Assembly: GCF_000243395.2 (NCBI RefSeq) | Contig: NZ_CM001484.1 | Span: 3,892,662 to 3,956,661, forward strand | Length of the DNA: 64,000 nucleotides | From: Saccharomonospora glauca K62 | Lineage (GTDB): Bacteria; Actinomycetota; Actinomycetes; Mycobacteriales; Pseudonocardiaceae | Direction of reading: 5' to 3' | In this document: one piece after another, positions 39,194 through 50,252 of the stretch | Position numbering within the stretch: position 1 is the stretch's first letter | Layout of the letters: every line of letters starts with the position of its first letter | Program-made: the position numbers and the translations under genes | The notes under the pieces: model-generated | The model's input: only the letters and a program-made list of their open reading frames with translations | Databases searched by the model: none | What the model was told of the DNA's origin: nothing

Positions 39194-40234
39194 TTGCCGT
39201 TCTTCTTGGCCCGGCTGCTGGCGCGGCTCACGATGCTCACCTCGTGGATCACCCCGGTGGCCGTGGTGACGTTCGTGTTCTTCACGAGCTGGCCCCTGAT
39301 GGCGCTGGCCGAGCCGGACGACAGTGAACTCGTCCGGCCCGAAAACTACTGGTGGTACTTCGTGGTGACCGCCTCGACCGTGGGCTACGGCGATTTCCAT
39401 CCCGAGACGGCCGCGGGCCGCGTGGTGGGTGGCTACGTGATCCTCGGTGGCATCGCGGCACTCACGACGGTGTTCACGAAACTGGCTTCGGTGCTGGAGA
39501 AGGCGAAGGGACAGCGGATGCAGGGCTCGGTCACCGTGGACGCGTCCGACCACACGGTGCTCCTCGGTTACACGCCGGGACGGACGGAGCGCATCGTCGC
39601 GGAACTGCTCGTCGACAACGGTGGCAGTGACGACCGCGAGCTGGTGCTCTGCGCCTGGGACGAGGTGGGCAACCACCCGATGCCGGGTGAGGCGGTGACG
39701 TTCGTGCGCGGAGACCTCACGGACGCCGCCGTGCTCCGGCGAGCCGGCGTGCATCGGGCCCGCACCGTGCTGGTGGACGTCCGCGACGACAACGAGGCCC
39801 TCGCCGTCACGCTGGCCGTCTCCCACGTGACCGCCGAAGCCCACGTCGTGGTCACGCTGCGGGACATGGAGCGCTCGTCGCTGCTCGGTTACGTGGACGG
39901 GAACATCCACCCCGTGCAGTGGCACACCCCGCGCATGATCACCGAGGAACTCCAGTCGCCCGGCATCGGCGAGGTCTACGCCGACCTGATGACGCACGGC
40001 GGTGCCAACACCTACTCGGTGACGTTGCCCGACACGGTGGGCACGGTGTCGGTGGAACGGTGTCGCACGGTCCTCGGCAGGCAGTACAACGCGACCCTGC
40101 TGGCGGCGCGCACAGGCGACACGCTCGACGTCAACCCCCACTGGGACACGAAGTTGGAGCCCGGCTCGGTGCTGTACTACATCAGCGCCGAACCCCTGTC
40201 CGAGCGCCAGCTCGAACGCGCGTTGCGGAGCTAG
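39194..40234 (+). CDS. two-TM potassium channel with RCK/TrkA domain
   Basis: 346-residue channel of the MthK/Kch layout: TM1 (about 18-38), pore helix and filter TVGYGD (62-67), TM2 (about 76-98), then a cytosolic RCK domain (from about 115) whose nucleotide loop reads [12 protein letters not shown], a degenerate GxGxxG. A second regulatory half fills residues 240-346. The TTG start at 39194 is supported by GGAGG seven bases upstream. It would sense ligand and gate K+ flow. Its stop shares the palindrome CTAG with the convergent acyl-CoA synthetase stop. Confidence 0.9.
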   Translation: MPFFLARLLARLTMLTSWITPVAVVTFVFFTSWPLMALAEPDDSELVRPENYWWYFVVTASTVGYGDFHPETAAGRVVGGYVILGGIAALTTVFTKLASVLEKAKGQRMQGSVTVDASDHTVLLGYTPGRTERIVAELLVDNGGSDDRELVLCAWDEVGNHPMPGEAVTFVRGDLTDAAVLRRAGVHRARTVLVDVRDDNEALAVTLAVSHVTAEAHVVVTLRDMERSSLLGYVDGNIHPVQWHTPRMITEELQSPGIGEVYADLMTHGGANTYSVTLPDTVGTVSVERCRTVLGRQYNATLLAARTGDTLDVNPHWDTKLEPGSVLYYISAEPLSERQLERALRS

Positions 40235-41877
40235 GACACCCCGCCGTCGAGGCCGAGCAGCTCCACGGCCCGCTCCCGCATCTCCACCTTGCGAATCTTG
40301 CCGGTGACGGTCATGGGGAACTCGTCCACGACGTGCACGTAGCGCGGGATCTTGTAGTGGGCGAGCTTGCCGGTGCAGAACTCGCGCAGACTCTCCGCGG
40401 TGAGAGGCTCGGCGCCGTCGCGCATGCGTACCCACGCCATGAGTTCCTCGCCGTACTTGGGGTCGGGCACGCCGATCACCTGCGCGTCGAGGATGTCCGG
40501 GTGGGTGTAGAGGAACTCCTCGATCTCGCGGGGGTAGATGTTCTCGCCACCCCGGATCACCATGTCCTTGATCCGGCCGGTGATGGTGACGTAGCCGTCG
40601 TCGTCCATCACCGCGAGGTCGCCGGTGTGCATCCAGCGGGCGGCGTCGATGACCTCGGCCGTCTTCTCGGGCTGTTCCCAGTAACCGAGCATCACGGAGT
40701 ACCCGCGCGTGCAGAGCTCGCCGGGCGTACCGCGGGGCACGGTGAGCCCCGTCGCGGGATCGACGATCTTCACTTCGAGGTGCGGGCCCACCTTGCCGAC
40801 GGTGGACACCCGGCGTTCGAGGGAGTCGTCCGCCCTGGTCTGCGTGGACACGGGAGAGGTCTCCGTCATGCCGTAGCAGATCGACACCTCCGCCATGCCC
40901 ATGCGCTCGATGACCTGCTTCATCACCTCCACCGGGCACGGCGAGCCCGCCATGATGCCGGTGCGCAGGCTGGTGAGGTCGTAGTCCTCGAAGTCGGGGT
41001 CGGCGAGCTCGGCGATGAACATCGTCGGCACGCCGTACAACGACGTGCAGCGTTCGGCCTGCACGGCCTCAAGAGTCTTCTTCGGATCGAACGCGGGCGC
41101 GGGAATCACCATGCAGGCCCCGTGCGACGTGGCGGCGAGATTGCCCATCACCATGCCGAAACAGTGGTAGAAGGGCACCGGTATGCAGATCCGGTCCTCC
41201 TCGGTGTAGCCGCACAACTCCCCGACAAAGAAACCGTTGTTGAGGATGTTGTGGTGGCTCAGCGTGGCACCCTTGGGGAATCCGGTGGTGCCGGACGTGT
41301 ACTGGATGTTGATCGGGTCGTCGGCACCCAGTTCGGCCCTGACCCTCGCCAACTCGGCCGGGTCGGCGGCCCTTCCCGTGGTAAGCAGCGAGTTCCAGTC
41401 GTCGCCACCGATCAGCACGACATCTGTCAGCGAGGCGCAGCGGGGCCTCACCTCGCGGATCATTCCCGCGTAGTCGGAGGTCTTGAACCGTTCCGCGGAG
41501 ACGAGGGTGGAGACCCCGGCCTGGTTCAGCACGTATTCGAGTTCGTGCGACCGGTACGCGGGGTTGATGTTGACGAGGATCGCACCGATCTTCGCCGAGG
41601 CGTACTGGAGCAGTGTCCACTCGGGACAGTTCGGTGACCAGATGCCCACCCGGTCGCCCTTTTTCACGCCCCTGGCGAGCAGTCCGAGGGCGAGGGCGTC
41701 GACGTCGGCGACGAACTCGCGGTAGGTCCAGCGCCGCCCGGTGGCGTGGTCGACGAGGGCGTCGCGTTCGGGATACGCCCGAGCGGTGCGATCGAGGTTG
41801 TCGCCGATGGTGTCCCCGAGCAACGGAACCTCCGCGAGACCGGACGAGTAGCTCGGGACGGCGGGCGGGGTCGACAT
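40231..41877 (-). CDS. fatty acyl-CoA synthetase (AMP-binding family)
   Basis: 548-residue adenylate-forming enzyme that activates a carboxylic acid to its CoA thioester. The P-loop [12 protein letters not shown] is near residues 185-196, then [31 protein letters not shown] (quoted in two parts: TGDLAVMDD and GRIKDMV), and the terminal catalytic Lys in [10 protein letters not shown]. Start set at ATG 41877 (MSTPPAVPS), where homology begins; the frame stays open upstream. It resembles medium/long-chain FadD-type ligases of actinobacteria. Divergent from an SRPBCC gene over 234 bp. Confidence 0.93.
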   Translation of the reverse strand: MSTPPAVPSYSSGLAEVPLLGDTIGDNLDRTARAYPERDALVDHATGRRWTYREFVADVDALALGLLARGVKKGDRVGIWSPNCPEWTLLQYASAKIGAILVNINPAYRSHELEYVLNQAGVSTLVSAERFKTSDYAGMIREVRPRCASLTDVVLIGGDDWNSLLTTGRAADPAELARVRAELGADDPINIQYTSGTTGFPKGATLSHHNILNNGFFVGELCGYTEEDRICIPVPFYHCFGMVMGNLAATSHGACMVIPAPAFDPKKTLEAVQAERCTSLYGVPTMFIAELADPDFEDYDLTSLRTGIMAGSPCPVEVMKQVIERMGMAEVSICYGMTETSPVSTQTRADDSLERRVSTVGKVGPHLEVKIVDPATGLTVPRGTPGELCTRGYSVMLGYWEQPEKTAEVIDAARWMHTGDLAVMDDDGYVTITGRIKDMVIRGGENIYPREIEEFLYTHPDILDAQVIGVPDPKYGEELMAWVRMRDGAEPLTAESLREFCTGKLAHYKIPRYVHVVDEFPMTVTGKIRKVEMRERAVELLGLDGGVS

Positions 41878-42111
41878 GGTGCCTCCTCGACGGCGAAGCG
41901 ACAGCAGGAGCGAGTGTACGGAGAGCCACGTCACAAAAGCCATCCCCGCGCGAGAGCGAAAGCGCGGCACAATGACGAGGTGCGAGCGATACCGAACGTG
42001 TCCGATTCGATGCCGTCCGAGTTTCGGCCGGGGCTCGGCGACGGCGAACTCGCACCGGTGGCGCTTCCGCCACTCGGCAGGAAAACCGTGTCGATTCGCT
42101 GAGGAGCTCGC

Positions 42112-42618
42112 ATGGAGGCCGCGTGTGAGATCGTCGTCGAGACCACCCCGGAACGGCTGTGGGAGCTGGTGAGCGACATCGAGACTCCCACCCGGTTCAG
42201 TCCCGAACTGCAGCGCGTGCGCTGGCTCGACGGCGTCACCGGGCCGAAGCCGGGAGCGCGGTTCGAGGGCCACAACCGCAACGACATCCTCGGTGAGTGG
42301 CGCACCGTGTCGCACGTCGTCGCCTTCGACCCGCCGAGGGTGTTCTCGTGGGCGGTCGTGGACCCCGACGGCCGGTTCGGCGACCACGACGCCGACCCGG
42401 CCAAACCGATAGCGACCTGGCGCTTCGAACTCCAACCGCGGGACGGTGGCGTCCTGCTGCGGCACGGCGTACGACTCGGGCCCGCCCGCTCGGGCATGAC
42501 GAAGGTGATCGAGGCGAGGCCGGAGAAGAAGGACGAGATCATCGGGCGTCGCCTCGCCGACCTGCGCACCGCCATGGAGGCCACGCTGCGAGGCATCAAG
42601 GAGCTGGCGGAAGGCTGA
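42112..42618 (+). CDS. SRPBCC (START-like) ligand-binding protein
   Basis: 168-residue helix-grip protein of the polyketide cyclase/dehydrase superfamily ([23 protein letters not shown] is the typical first beta strand and helix; only part is diagnostic). No catalytic residues can be assigned; such proteins bind hydrophobic ligands. A charged C-terminal helix of 35 residues closes the cavity. Located 45 bp before recQ on the same strand, but a functional link is not evident; the divergent acyl-CoA synthetase is a more natural partner. Confidence 0.85.
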   Translation: MEAACEIVVETTPERLWELVSDIETPTRFSPELQRVRWLDGVTGPKPGARFEGHNRNDILGEWRTVSHVVAFDPPRVFSWAVVDPDGRFGDHDADPAKPIATWRFELQPRDGGVLLRHGVRLGPARSGMTKVIEARPEKKDEIIGRRLADLRTAMEATLRGIKELAEG

Positions 42619-42663
42619 CCCGCCCGCGGTTTCCGGCCTCCCCACGCGGGAACCCGATCGGGC

Positions 42664-44286
42664 GTGTCCCACGAAACCGACCGCCTGGAGCACGTCGCCG
42701 AGTCGTCGTTCGGCTGGTCGCTCAAACCCGAACAACTGGCCGCGATGGAGCCTCTCCTTCACGGCCACGACGTGCTCGCGGTAATGCCCACCGGCTCCGG
42801 CAAGTCCGCCGTCTACCAGGTGCCCACGGTGTTGCTCGCCGGCCCGACGGTGGTGGTGTCACCGCTGCTGGCCCTGCAACGCGATCAGGTCGAGCACCTC
42901 GACGACGCCGACGTCCCGGACGCCGTGGCCGTGAACTCCGCCCAACCCAGTGGCGCACAACGGCGGGCGTGGCGGTCGGTGCGCGACGGCGACGCGGAAT
43001 ACCTCTTCCTCTCCCCCGAGCAACTCGCGAAGGAGGAGACGCTCGCCGAACTACGCGAGGCACGGCCCACCCTGGTGGTGGTGGACGAGGCCCACTGCGT
43101 GTCCGACTGGGGCCACGACTTCCGCCCCGACTACCTGCGGTTGCGCCACGCCGTCGACCGCATGGGGCGCCCACCGCTGCTCGCGCTGACGGCCACGGCG
43201 GGTGGCCCGGTGCGCGACGACATCGTCGAGCACCTCGGTATGCGCGATCCGGTTCGGATCGTGACGGGATTCGACCGGCCGAACCTGCACCTCGCCGCGA
43301 CGCGGGTCACCGACGACGACCGGCGTCGTGAGCTCGTGTGCGCGTGGGTGTCCGACGCCGCGAAGCCCGGTCTCGTCTACACGCCCACCCGCGCCGACGC
43401 CGAGACGTTCGCCGACGCGCTCGCCGAAGGCGGAGTCCGGGCGACGGCGTTCCACGCGGGCATGTCGGCGAAGGACCGCAGGCGGGCGCAGAACGCGTTC
43501 ATGGACGACGAGGTCGAAGTCGTGGTCGCGACGTCGGCGTTCGGCATGGGCATCGACAAACCCGACGTGCGGTTCGTCGTGCACACCGCTCCCACCGACT
43601 CCCTGGACTCCTACTACCAGCAGATCGGGCGTGCCGGGCGGGACGGCGAACGCGCCGACGCCCTGCTGGTGCACCGGCCGGAGGACTACCGACTGCAACG
43701 CTTCCTCACCTCGCGTTCCCTCGACGTGGACAAGGTGGGCGAGGTCGCGGAGACGGTGCGCGAACACGACGGAGCACCGAATCCCACGGAGATCGACGAC
43801 GCGGTCGAGCAGTCCCACCGCAGCGCCATGAACAGCCTCAACCTGCTGGAGGAGGCCGAGGTCGTGGTGCCCGACGAGCGCGGTGGCTTTGCCTGCCGAG
43901 GCGGCGAGGACCCTCGGGAAGCCGTGGAGCGGGAGTTCGAGCGGCAACGGCAGCTCGACCGCTCGCGGATCGAGGTGCTGCGCCAGTACGCGCAGACCCG
44001 GTCGTGCCGACGACAGTTCCTGCTCGGCTACTTCGGCGAGGCCCTCGACGAACCCTGCGGGTTCTGCGACACGTGCGAGCGGGGCAGCGCGCGGAAGCAC
44101 GCGCCGCCGCAGGACGAGGACACCGAGTTCGGCGTCGACACGCCGGTCCGCCACACCGAGTGGGGTCGTGGTGTCGTGGTGAACCACGAGGCGGACCGGC
44201 TCACGGTGCTGTTCGACGAGGTCGGTTACCGCACCTTGTCGCTGGTCGCCGTGCGCGAGAACGACCTGCTCACTCCGGATCGTTGA
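42664..44286 (+). CDS. recQ: RecQ family ATP-dependent DNA helicase
   Basis: 540-residue 3'-5' DNA helicase. Walker A MPTGSGKS is at 41-48, the DEAH box with aromatic loop in [20 protein letters not shown], motif VI in [10 protein letters not shown]. The RecQ zinc domain is CRRQF ... CGFCDTC (about 447-475). A short C-terminal domain with TEWGRGVVV replaces the HRDC domain. Mycobacterium tuberculosis lacks a RecQ, so this is accessory relative to that genome. GTG start; the 3' end overlaps the convergent phosphatase gene by 17 bp. Confidence 0.93.
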   Translation: MSHETDRLEHVAESSFGWSLKPEQLAAMEPLLHGHDVLAVMPTGSGKSAVYQVPTVLLAGPTVVVSPLLALQRDQVEHLDDADVPDAVAVNSAQPSGAQRRAWRSVRDGDAEYLFLSPEQLAKEETLAELREARPTLVVVDEAHCVSDWGHDFRPDYLRLRHAVDRMGRPPLLALTATAGGPVRDDIVEHLGMRDPVRIVTGFDRPNLHLAATRVTDDDRRRELVCAWVSDAAKPGLVYTPTRADAETFADALAEGGVRATAFHAGMSAKDRRRAQNAFMDDEVEVVVATSAFGMGIDKPDVRFVVHTAPTDSLDSYYQQIGRAGRDGERADALLVHRPEDYRLQRFLTSRSLDVDKVGEVAETVREHDGAPNPTEIDDAVEQSHRSAMNSLNLLEEAEVVVPDERGGFACRGGEDPREAVEREFERQRQLDRSRIEVLRQYAQTRSCRRQFLLGYFGEALDEPCGFCDTCERGSARKHAPPQDEDTEFGVDTPVRHTEWGRGVVVNHEADRLTVLFDEVGYRTLSLVAVRENDLLTPDR

Positions 44287-45088
44287 GTGGCCGGTAGGGC
44301 AGTTCCACGACGAGACACGGGCCACCGGCGAACAGGCCCGCGTCGATACCGAGCACCTTCCCGCCCGCGTAGAGGTGGGGAGCGTCGAGCTCGACGGGAT
44401 GCACGCCGACCTGGTCGGCGATGACGCTGTGGCCGTGGACCACGCGCTTCCCACCGAGCTGCGACAACAACTCCTCGGCCGCCTCGACACCCTCCGGCCC
44501 CCGAAACGCGAACCGCGTCGTCATCCGACGCCACACGTCCCACCACGAGGCGAGGTCGTCGCCGGTGAGGATCTCGCGGACGGTCTCGTTGATCTCCTCG
44601 ACCGTCTCTCCCCAGTCGAGGTAGTCGAGGGTGTCGGAGTGCACCAACAGGTGATCGGCGGCCAACGCCACGACCGGGCGCGACGTCAGCCACTCGATGT
44701 GCTCGTCGGTGAGCGCGTCCTGGTCGGCCAGCTGTCCGCCGTTGACGGCCCAGCTCCGCGCGAAGCTACGCCCGACACCGCCCGCGTCGGTGGGCACCGG
44801 CGTGTCACCGAAGCGGTGCATGCCGAGCAGCAGGATCTCGTGGTTGCCGAGCAGGCTCTCGACGAACCCGCCCGACGACGGCGCCTGCCGTTGCAGCGAC
44901 CGCACCAGGTCGATGGCACCGACCCCGTCGGGTCCCCGGTCCACGAAGTCCCCGAGGAACCACAGGTGGGCGTCCGCGCCGATCCAGTTGTCGCCGTCAT
45001 CGACGAGCCCGGCGTCGCTCAAGGCCTCGGCCAGCTCGTCCCGGTGGCCGTGGACATCGCCGACCACGAACGTGGGATGGTCCTTCAC
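44270..45088 (-). CDS. metallophosphatase (PP2A/Ser-Thr phosphatase-like)
   Basis: 272-residue calcineurin-like phosphoesterase. All metal motifs are visible: GDVHGH, GDFVDRGPD, LLGNHE, LLVHSD and VVHGHS. The GTG start at 45088 was chosen because GDVHGH lies within the first ten residues, as usual. Resembles bis(5'-nucleosyl)tetraphosphatase and PrpA/B-type protein phosphatases; the substrate is open. Downstream of the HAD-IIA gene on the same strand (37 bp). Confidence 0.88.
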   Translation of the reverse strand: MKDHPTFVVGDVHGHRDELAEALSDAGLVDDGDNWIGADAHLWFLGDFVDRGPDGVGAIDLVRSLQRQAPSSGGFVESLLGNHEILLLGMHRFGDTPVPTDAGGVGRSFARSWAVNGGQLADQDALTDEHIEWLTSRPVVALAADHLLVHSDTLDYLDWGETVEEINETVREILTGDDLASWWDVWRRMTTRFAFRGPEGVEAAEELLSQLGGKRVVHGHSVIADQVGVHPVELDAPHLYAGGKVLGIDAGLFAGGPCLVVELPYRPLNDPE

Positions 45089-45125
45089 GCCCCGACGATA
45101 AGCCCACCTCGTCAGGGTCCGGGGA

Positions 45126-45947
45126 TCAGCCCGCCCGGAACGGGTCGGCGGTGCGGCCGACCAGATCGGCGATGGAGTCGACGACCATGGTCGGACGGAA
45201 CGGGTACCGCTCGGCCGATTCCCGTGTCGAGATACCGCTGAGCACCAGCACCGTGTGCAGTCCCGCCTCGATGCCCGAGTGGATGTCGGTGTCCATGCGG
45301 TCACCGATCATGACCGTGTGCTCGCTGTGCGCGCCGAGGGCCCGCAGCGCCGAGCGCATCATCAGCGGGTTGGGCTTGCCGACGTAGTACGGCGACATGC
45401 CGGTCGCCCGCTCGATCAACGCCGCCACGGAGCCGGTCGCGGGGAGCACGCCCTCCCGGCTGGGGCCGGTCGGGTCCGGATTGGTGGCGATGAACCGCGC
45501 TCCCTGCTCGATGAGCCGGATGGCCCTAGTTATGGCGGTGAAGCTGTAGGTCCTCGTCTCGCCGAGCACGACGTAGTCGGGGTCCACGTCGGTGAGCACG
45601 TAGCCCGCCTCGTGCAACGCGGTGGTCAACCCCGCCTCCCCGATCACGAACGCCGAGCCGTTCGGGCGCTGGTCGCTCAGGAACCGGGCGGTGGCCAGGG
45701 CGGAGGTCCAGATGGCGTCCTCGGGCACGTCCAGGCCGGTGTGCGCCAGGCGAGCCCGCAAATCCCGCGGGGTGTAGATCGAATTGTTGGTCAGCACGAG
45801 GAACCGCGACCCGTTCGCCTTCAACTCGGCGAGGAACTCGTCGGCTCCGGGCACGAGGTGTTCCTCGTGCACCAGCACGCCATCCATGTCGGTGAGGTAG
45901 TTCCACTGCGGCTGCTCGGTCGGCTGCTCGGTCGGCTGCTCGGTCAT
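45126..45947 (-). CDS. HAD-IIA (NagD-type) sugar phosphatase
   Basis: 273-residue HAD hydrolase of subfamily IIA. Motif I is TDMDGVL (near 20), LTNNSIYTP gives motif II, and [10 protein letters not shown] the acidic motif IV; the C2 cap lies between. The first residues are a small tandem repeat, TEQP three times, encoded by 12-bp repeats. Substrates of relatives include nucleoside and sugar phosphates. Nothing in the neighbourhood fixes the role. Confidence 0.9.
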   Translation of the reverse strand: MTEQPTEQPTEQPQWNYLTDMDGVLVHEEHLVPGADEFLAELKANGSRFLVLTNNSIYTPRDLRARLAHTGLDVPEDAIWTSALATARFLSDQRPNGSAFVIGEAGLTTALHEAGYVLTDVDPDYVVLGETRTYSFTAITRAIRLIEQGARFIATNPDPTGPSREGVLPATGSVAALIERATGMSPYYVGKPNPLMMRSALRALGAHSEHTVMIGDRMDTDIHSGIEAGLHTVLVLSGISTRESAERYPFRPTMVVDSIADLVGRTADPFRAG

Positions 45948-45958
45948 GGTGTCCTAGC

Positions 45959-47068
45959 CTATTGCCTGCGTCGCCCCTCGTTCGGTGTTCGCGGAGCCGC
46001 GTGAACGGAAACCGCCGCCGCCTTGACCGCCAGCCGCACGGGAGTTCCGGGTTCGAGCGCGAGATCGGCCACCGACGCGGGGGTGAGGTCGGCGCTGAGG
46101 CCCTCGCGAGTGCGCACCCGCACTACGGGCCCGTGTGGTTCCAGGGCCGTCACCACGGCGTCGACGACGTTGCGGGGAGAACCGACCACCGCGGCGTCCC
46201 GAGGATGAACGGCCACCGCGCCGGGGTCGAATACCGCCACCGCCGCGTCGCCGTCGGCGAGATCGCGAGCCGGCATCCCGTGGAACAGCAGCCCGCTCTC
46301 CGTCCGAACCGCCGCCCCGGCCCCGGTGCGCTCGGCCACCCCGGCCACCAGGTTCACCCCGGCCAGGCGCGCGGCGAACGCCGTCCGCGGTGACGCGAGC
46401 ACCTCACGGGTCGGTCCCCGCTCGACGATGTGCCCGTCGGCCAGCACGGCCACGTGGTCGGAGAGGGTGAGCGCGTCCAACGGGTCGTGCGTGACCAACA
46501 CCGTGGTGAGCTTCCGCCCGCCGTCCCGCAGGACCCGCCGCAACACCCCGCGCACGGCCGGGGCCGCGTCGACGTCGAGCGCGGCCAGCGGCTCGTCCAG
46601 CAACAACAGGTCGGGCTCTCCCGCGAGTGCCCTCGCGATGGCGACCCGCTGCGCCTGGCCACCGGAGAGCGCGGCCGGCGTGCGGTCGGCGAGGTCACTC
46701 GCGTCCACCTCCGCAAGCCAGCGCCGCGCCACGTCACGGGCCTCGGCCTTGGGGACCCCGCGCGCCCGCGGCGAGAAAGCCACGTTGTCCAGCACGGACA
46801 GGTGGGGAAACAGCAGGGCCCGCTGTTCGAGCAGCCCCACCCCGCGCCGATGCGCGGGCACGTGGACGGCGTCGTCGTCGAGTACGCGCTCCCCCAACGT
46901 GACGTACGCGCGCTGCGCTCGCACGAGCCCGGCCAGACACGCGAGCACCGTGGACTTCCCCGCGCCGTTCGGCCCGAGGACGGCCAGCACGCCGCCGTCG
47001 GGCACGTCCAGCGACACGGACAGCGCGAACTCCGCCCTGCGCAGCACCAGTTCGGCGTGCAGGGTCAC
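45959..47068 (-). CDS. modC: molybdate ABC transporter ATPase with Mop/TOBE domain
   Basis: 369-residue ATPase that powers molybdate import. Walker [10 protein letters not shown], signature LSGGQAQR, Walker B LLLLDEPL and the switch His in VLVTHD are intact. A C-terminal TOBE/Mop domain (about 300-369) binds molybdate in relatives for feedback inhibition. The GTG start at 47068 overlaps the modB stop by 4 bp (GTGA), fixing the start. Last gene of the operon regulator-modA-modB-modC. Confidence 0.93.
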   Translation of the reverse strand: MTLHAELVLRRAEFALSVSLDVPDGGVLAVLGPNGAGKSTVLACLAGLVRAQRAYVTLGERVLDDDAVHVPAHRRGVGLLEQRALLFPHLSVLDNVAFSPRARGVPKAEARDVARRWLAEVDASDLADRTPAALSGGQAQRVAIARALAGEPDLLLLDEPLAALDVDAAPAVRGVLRRVLRDGGRKLTTVLVTHDPLDALTLSDHVAVLADGHIVERGPTREVLASPRTAFAARLAGVNLVAGVAERTGAGAAVRTESGLLFHGMPARDLADGDAAVAVFDPGAVAVHPRDAAVVGSPRNVVDAVVTALEPHGPVVRVRTREGLSADLTPASVADLALEPGTPVRLAVKAAAVSVHAAPRTPNEGRRRQ

Positions 47069-47853
47069 GACCGCACCCCCTCCAACGCCTTCGGCCGCGC
47101 CACCACGATGACCACGACCGCGACCACCACCAGCAACAACGACAACGCCACCGCGCTGTCGACGTCGGCCTCCGCCTGGTGGTAGATCTCCACGGGCAAC
47201 GTCCGCGTGATGCCCTCCAGGCTGCCCGCGAACGTGATCGTGGCGCCGAACTCGCCGAGCGCGCGGGCGAAGCAGAGCACGGCCCCCGAGCCGAGGGACG
47301 GCAGCAACAGGGGCACGGTGACCCGGCGGAACACGGTCCACGGCCGGGCGCCCAGCGTGGCCGCCACCCGCTCGTAGCGGTCCCCCGACGCCCGCAGGGC
47401 ACCTTCCAGGCTCACCACGAGGAACGGCATAGCCACAAAGGTCTGCGCGATCACCACGGCGGACGTCGTGAACGGCACTCGCACCCCGGCCACCACGTCG
47501 AGCACGTAGCCGAGCAACCCGTTACGTCCCAGCAGGAACAGCAGGGCGAGGCCGCCGACCACGGGCGGCAGCACCAGGGGCAACAACACCACCGCGCGCA
47601 GGAACCGCACGGCGCGCGCCGTCGAGCGGGCGAGCACCACGGCCAGCGGCACGCCCAGTACGACGCACAGCAGCGTGGACGTCACCGCCGTGATCAGCGA
47701 CAGGCGCAGCGCGTTCCCGGAGGCCGCGGAGCCGAGCAGCTCGGGCAGCCGAGCGAGATCGATGCGCACCACCAGTCCCACGACCGGCAGCACGACCAGC
47801 GCCAACGCCACCACGGCGGGCACCCACAGCACCCGCGGCACCCCCGCGGACAC
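47065..47853 (-). CDS. modB: molybdate ABC transporter permease
   Basis: 262-residue permease with six TM helices. The ABC-permease EAA loop is in [20 protein letters not shown], and [15 protein letters not shown] is the ModB/CysT hallmark. Start set at GTG 47853 ([10 protein letters not shown]); longer readings run into modA. 16 bp separate it from modA and 4 bp overlap modC. Pairs with ModC and receives molybdate from ModA. Confidence 0.92.
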   Translation of the reverse strand: MSAGVPRVLWVPAVVALALVVLPVVGLVVRIDLARLPELLGSAASGNALRLSLITAVTSTLLCVVLGVPLAVVLARSTARAVRFLRAVVLLPLVLPPVVGGLALLFLLGRNGLLGYVLDVVAGVRVPFTTSAVVIAQTFVAMPFLVVSLEGALRASGDRYERVAATLGARPWTVFRRVTVPLLLPSLGSGAVLCFARALGEFGATITFAGSLEGITRTLPVEIYHQAEADVDSAVALSLLLVVVAVVVIVVARPKALEGVRS

Positions 47854-47869
47854 GACACGGGAGCGCCGG

Positions 47870-48619
47870 TCACCGCGGGAGCCCAAACCCGGCCTCCCGC
47901 AACGATCGACCGCCCTCCTCGGAGAGCACGAGGTCGACGAACCGCCGCGCCAGGGACGGCTCACCCGCGTCGGCGAGCACCGCGACGGGGTAGGTGTTGA
48001 CCACCTCGGCCGCCTCGGGGAACTCCACCGCCTCGACGCGCTCCGACGCGGCGGTGTCGGTGACGTACACCAGTCCGGCGTCGGCCTCGCCGACCTCCAC
48101 CTTCGTCAGCACCGACCGCACATCGGCCTCCTCGCTGGCGGGCCGCAACGTCACCCCGGCGAGCCGTTGCACCTGCTTCGCCGCCGCTCCGCACGGCACG
48201 GAGGGCGCGCACACCACGACGGTGAGGTCGGGGGCGACGAGATCGGCGAGCCCCGTGACGTTCGCGGGATTGCCGGGCGGCACCGCGATGGTGAGGGTGT
48301 TCGTGGCGAACGGGACGGCGGGGCCCTCCAGCAGCCCGTCCTCGGCCAGGCGAGCCATCGGCTCGGTGTCGGCCGAGGCGAACACGTCCGCAGGGGCTCC
48401 CTCGGCGATCTGCTGGGCCAATCGGGACGAGCCCGCGAAGTTCAGCCGCACGTCGACACCGTCGTGGGTCCGCTCGAAACGGTGTTCCAGCTCGGTGAAC
48501 ACGTCCGTCAGCGACGCCGCCGCGAACACCGTGAGCACCCGCTCTCCCCCGCCTCCGCACGCGGTGGCCGACGTCGTGAGGAGGACCGCGGCCATCACCG
48601 CCACCGCCCCGCGCCTCAT
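47870..48619 (-). CDS. modA: molybdate-binding lipoprotein
   Basis: 249-residue periplasmic-type binding protein anchored by a lipid: lipobox SATAC (Cys21). Ligand-binding motifs [11 protein letters not shown] and [11 protein letters not shown] hold the two Ser that contact the oxyanion, and VYVTD the distal one. The ATG at 48619 overlaps the regulator stop (ATGA). The ligand may be molybdate or tungstate. Confidence 0.93.
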   Translation of the reverse strand: MRRGAVAVMAAVLLTTSATACGGGGERVLTVFAAASLTDVFTELEHRFERTHDGVDVRLNFAGSSRLAQQIAEGAPADVFASADTEPMARLAEDGLLEGPAVPFATNTLTIAVPPGNPANVTGLADLVAPDLTVVVCAPSVPCGAAAKQVQRLAGVTLRPASEEADVRSVLTKVEVGEADAGLVYVTDTAASERVEAVEFPEAAEVVNTYPVAVLADAGEPSLARRFVDLVLSEEGGRSLREAGFGLPR

Positions 48620-49050
48620 CCGGCCGTCCCCCACGCGGAGGGCACGGCCGGGGTCTCGACGATCACCTGAGTCGCCTTGACCACGGCGACGGCCATCACC
48701 CCCGGCCGCAACCCGAGCTCGGCCACGGCCTCGGAACTCATCAGGGAGACGATCCGGTTCGGCCCGCACTGGAGTTCCACCTTGGCCATCACCGCGTCGG
48801 TGGTCACGTCGGTGACGAGCCCGACGAAACGGTTCCTCGCCGACCGCGCCACCCCGGTGGGGTCCGGTGAGGAGTCGGCGTTCCTCCGGGCGAACGCGGC
48901 GAGTTCCGCGCCGTCGAGAACCTTGCGACCCGCGGCGTCGACGTACTCGGTCAGCAGCCCGGCCTTGACCCAGCGACGCACGGTGTCGTCACTGACCCCC
49001 AACAGCCGAGCGGCCTCCGCGATCCGAAATTGCGGCACGAAAACGACCAT
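48616..49050 (-). CDS. HTH-TOBE molybdenum-responsive regulator
   Basis: 144-residue protein with an N-terminal MerR-like excisionase-type HTH (RIAEAARLLGVSDDTVRRWV, about 9-28) and a C-terminal single TOBE/Mop domain (about 73-137). This is not the classic E. coli ModE layout, but the same parts: DNA binding plus oxyanion sensing. It heads the modABC operon with a 4-bp overlap to modA and faces moaA across 90 bp, so it probably controls both directions. A GCGGACACG/CGTGTTCGC dyad in between is a candidate operator. Confidence 0.87.
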   Translation of the reverse strand: MVVFVPQFRIAEAARLLGVSDDTVRRWVKAGLLTEYVDAAGRKVLDGAELAAFARRNADSSPDPTGVARSARNRFVGLVTDVTTDAVMAKVELQCGPNRIVSLMSSEAVAELGLRPGVMAVAVVKATQVIVETPAVPSAWGTAG

Positions 49051-49062
49051 AATGCCGCGTCT

Positions 49063-49103
49063 GCGGACACGACAGTCCTCGCGGAGAAAGCTTCCGTGTT
49101 CGC
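49063..49103. promoter_or_regulatory. dyad in the mod operon-moaA divergent promoter
   Basis: GCGGACACG (49063-49071) and CGTGTTCGC (49095-49103) are inverted with 8 of 9 matches and a 23-nt centre. They sit between the HTH-TOBE regulator and moaA. The left half equals the core of the 21-bp repeat family, but no array is present. Operator role is inferred. Confidence 0.4.
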
Positions 49104-49140
49104 GGCCACCTTTTTCGCCGAAACCGGCACTAGGCTGGGA

Positions 49141-50208
49141 ATGGTGACGGGAGTGGATCTCGGCATCCCCAGGGTGCCCGCCTCACGCACGGCCCCCGAC
49201 CGGCCGCGCCCGAACGACCCTGCACTGATCGACAGCTTCGGCAGGGTCGCCACCGACCTGCGCGTGTCCGTCACCGACAGGTGCAACCTCCGTTGCACGT
49301 ACTGTATGCCCGCCGAGGGGCTCGACTGGATGCCGAACGAGAAGATCCTCACCGACGACGAACTCGTCCGGCTGGTCGACATCGCCGTGCGGCTCCTCGG
49401 TGTCACCGACGTCCGGCTCACCGGCGGGGAACCGCTCCTGCGGCCTCACCTCGAAGACCTCGTCGCCAGGATGGCCGCGCTGCGCCCCCGCCCCCGGCTC
49501 GCGATGACCACCAACGGAATCGGCTTCGCCAAACGCGCTCAGGCGTTCGCGGAGGCGGGTCTCGACCGCGTCAACATCTCCCTCGACACCATCAACCGCG
49601 AGACCTTCGCCCGGCTGGCGCGCCGGGACCGGCTCCGTCATGTGCTCGACGCCCTCGCCGCCGCCCGTGACGCGGGCCTCGAACCCGTCAAGATCAACGC
49701 GGTGCTCATGCGCGGCATCAACGACCACGAGGCCGTCGACCTGCTGCGTTTCGCCTTGGACGGCGGCTATCACCTGCGCTTCATCGAGCAGATGCCGCTC
49801 GACGCCCAGCACGGCTGGAGCCGAGCCGGCATGATCACCGCCGACGAGATCGTCGAGCTGTTGAGCACCGAGTTCACCCTCACGCCCAGCCCCACGGAAC
49901 GAGGCGGTGCCCCCGCCGAACGGTGGCTGGTGAACGGCGGCCCGGCGGAGGTCGGCATCATCCCGTCGGTCACCCGCCCGTTCTGCGCGGCGTGCGAGCG
50001 GACCCGGCTGACCGCGGACGGCGCCGTGCGCTCGTGCTTGTTCAGCACCACGGAGACGGACCTGCGCGGCCTGCTCCGCGAGGGCGCCGACGACGAACGG
50101 ATCGCCGATGCGTGGCGCGAGGCGATGTGGGGCAAACTCGCGGGGCACGAGATCAACGAGGCAGGTTTCGCGCAGCCGATCCGGCCCATGAGCGCGATCG
50201 GCGGGTGA
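49141..50208 (+). CDS. moaA: GTP 3',8-cyclase, molybdenum cofactor step 1
   Basis: 355-residue radical-SAM enzyme. The SAM cluster is CNLRCTYC (Cys48, 52, 55) and the second cluster FCAACERTRLTADGAVRSC. The C-terminal double glycine required for activity is present (AIGG). Start set at ATG 49141, before the conserved LIDSFGRVATDLRVSVTDRC region. It heads moaA-moaD and is divergent from the Mo-uptake operon, so molybdate uptake and cofactor synthesis may be jointly controlled. Confidence 0.95.
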   Translation: MVTGVDLGIPRVPASRTAPDRPRPNDPALIDSFGRVATDLRVSVTDRCNLRCTYCMPAEGLDWMPNEKILTDDELVRLVDIAVRLLGVTDVRLTGGEPLLRPHLEDLVARMAALRPRPRLAMTTNGIGFAKRAQAFAEAGLDRVNISLDTINRETFARLARRDRLRHVLDALAAARDAGLEPVKINAVLMRGINDHEAVDLLRFALDGGYHLRFIEQMPLDAQHGWSRAGMITADEIVELLSTEFTLTPSPTERGGAPAERWLVNGGPAEVGIIPSVTRPFCAACERTRLTADGAVRSCLFSTTETDLRGLLREGADDERIADAWREAMWGKLAGHEINEAGFAQPIRPMSAIGG

Positions 50209-50252
50209 CAGCCACGCCGCCCACCTCGGCGGAAGTGACGAAGGAGTGGTCC

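Noticed and set aside
41878-42768. N-terminal extension of the acyl-CoA synthetase (to 845 residues)
   Set aside because: The extra part lies over the divergent SRPBCC gene and has no AMP-ligase homology; the ATG at 41877 fits the family.
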